This document shows positions 62,949 to 64,000 of a DNA stretch of 64,000 bases, piece after piece (the first letter of the stretch is position 1; each line of letters begins with the position of its first letter). The notes under the pieces are model-generated. The model was not told where the DNA came from. It searched no databases and saw only the letters and a program-made list of their open reading frames with translations. Origin of the DNA: Aedes albopictus (lineage: Eukaryota; Arthropoda; Insecta; Diptera; Culicidae); assembly GCF_035046485.1 (NCBI RefSeq), contig NC_085138.1, positions 272,161,694 through 272,225,693 on the forward strand. The letters are read 5' to 3'. The position numbers and the translations under genes were made by a program.

Positions 62949-64000
62949 GTAGCATGCCAGGATTTTTGTCAAATGGATAAATGTGCTATATTCATTAACA
63001 TGTCCCCTGAGTTTGGTTGAGATAGTTTCTCGAAGGCACGAGAAAGGCACTATCACCGCTAGGTGGATTAATTAGGGTTTTTTTAACTTACCCTATCTAT
63101 AGCCTAACCTCAACATAAACTAATCATATAGAGAGCTTTTCGTAGCAATAGAAGATTGCAACGGTTTTTGACGAAAATTTGCATTGATTTTCGTTGACAT
63201 CTGTTTCAATGCTTGAATATTGGAAATTTAATGCAACTTACACTAGTTTACAGCATTTTTGAACTCGGTAAACTGATGATCATTTTTGGTGTAGAATCAT
63301 GTCCGGAGTTCGAAAACGCGAAGGAAAAAAATTACAGTAGAGCGGAATTTTTTTCGACTTTCCATACAAGGTTGATGATTTGAAATTGGTTTTTGTTCTA
63401 TTTTTAAGCAAAGTCGCTCACTTCACACATCTCATTCTCCGTAATCAATGCTCCGATTGAGCTGAATTTTTCGCTGTAATTCGCCTACATATGATATGTC
63501 AAATAAACGTTGAGAAAGAATTTTAGAACTGTTTTTTTTTCTTTATTGAAAAAAAAAAACATTTCTTTATATATTTTTGGAAATTTTGCTAAAATTTAAG
63601 AAGACCGTCTCTAAAACTCGTCAATATCTTGAATTTCATCAATCTGACGCAAAACCTGCATTCAGATGATCGAATGGTATTATATTCAGCTTTTATTTTA
63701 TGGAAAAAGATTTAAAATTGGTTGATCAAAATGCACGATATTTGAATTTTAGTAAATTCCATATTTTAAAAAATTGTTAAACCCTATATTGAGCTAAATA
63801 TCAAAAACTGTTCTACTTCAATTTTTTTGGAGAACTGTTTCGAAATCAGCGCTAAATTGTGCTTCAAAAATTTTGGTCGTTGACAGAAGTTCACGACTTT
63901 CGTTTTATTTTGTAAACTAGTGTTATTAATGCTATACCAGGCAGACAACTTCAAAGTTATTTTCAAAATTTTACTCAGAATCCACTGGAGTTGCTTCTTT
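62949..64000. other. No gene seen
   Basis: GAGAAAGGCACTATCACCGC and TAGGTGGATTAATTAGGG at 63040-63078 look like one end of a dispersed repeat common in Aedes. The rest is AT-rich with homopolymer runs. Confidence 0.4.

Overview
This window is eukaryotic nuclear DNA, most likely from an Aedes-type culicine mosquito. The reasons are split genes with GT-AG introns, very heavy transposon load, tRNA-derived SINEs resembling the Aedes Feilai family, RTE/JAM-like and I/MosquI-like LINEs, and many AT-rich inverted-repeat elements (MITEs). The species call is inference from repeat style; no search was possible.

Only about four host genes can be supported. Two divergently transcribed paralogues encode proteins with a SAM-like domain. 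One runs on the minus strand from about 12.37 kb down past 1.25 kb and leaves the window before its last exons. The other runs on the plus strand from 13.70 to 25.27 kb and can be assembled into nine exons (583 aa). Their start codons are 1.33 kb apart, and 0.94 kb of that is a hAT-like insertion, so the original shared promoter was only about 0.4 kb. A small BEN-domain gene (2.3-3.0 kb, minus) lies in an intron of the minus paralogue. Convergent with the plus paralogue is a six-exon RTN4IP1-like medium-chain dehydrogenase/reductase gene (25.77-29.72 kb, minus).

The rest is layered mobile DNA, and insertion order can often be read from target-site duplications. The 8.9-kb intron of the plus paralogue (15.3-24.15 kb) has outer arms made of a CCCCAGAAT minisatellite, nested foldback elements, an RTE-like LINE with an intact ORF, and a MITE that split that LINE's target duplication. 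At 31.4-33.8 kb a 683-bp unit is present three times, and only the first copy carries a MITE inserted into its own sister MITE. At 33.9-36.4 kb a Ty3/gypsy-type pol remnant is interrupted by two elements and carries stop codons. At 40.2-46.9 kb are broken RTE-like copies in both orientations, one split by an ORF1-only retroposon with its own target duplication. At 53.2-58.5 kb is a complete two-ORF I-clade-like LINE. It sits inside a tandemly duplicated sequence that carries CCAAT and TATA boxes and histone-type 3' stem-loops on the minus strand.

From 36.4 to 40.1, 46.9 to 51.8 and 60.2 to 64 kb I see only SINEs, MITEs, degenerate repeats and anonymous AT-rich DNA. No CRISPR array, bacterial operon, rRNA or convincing functional tRNA gene is present.
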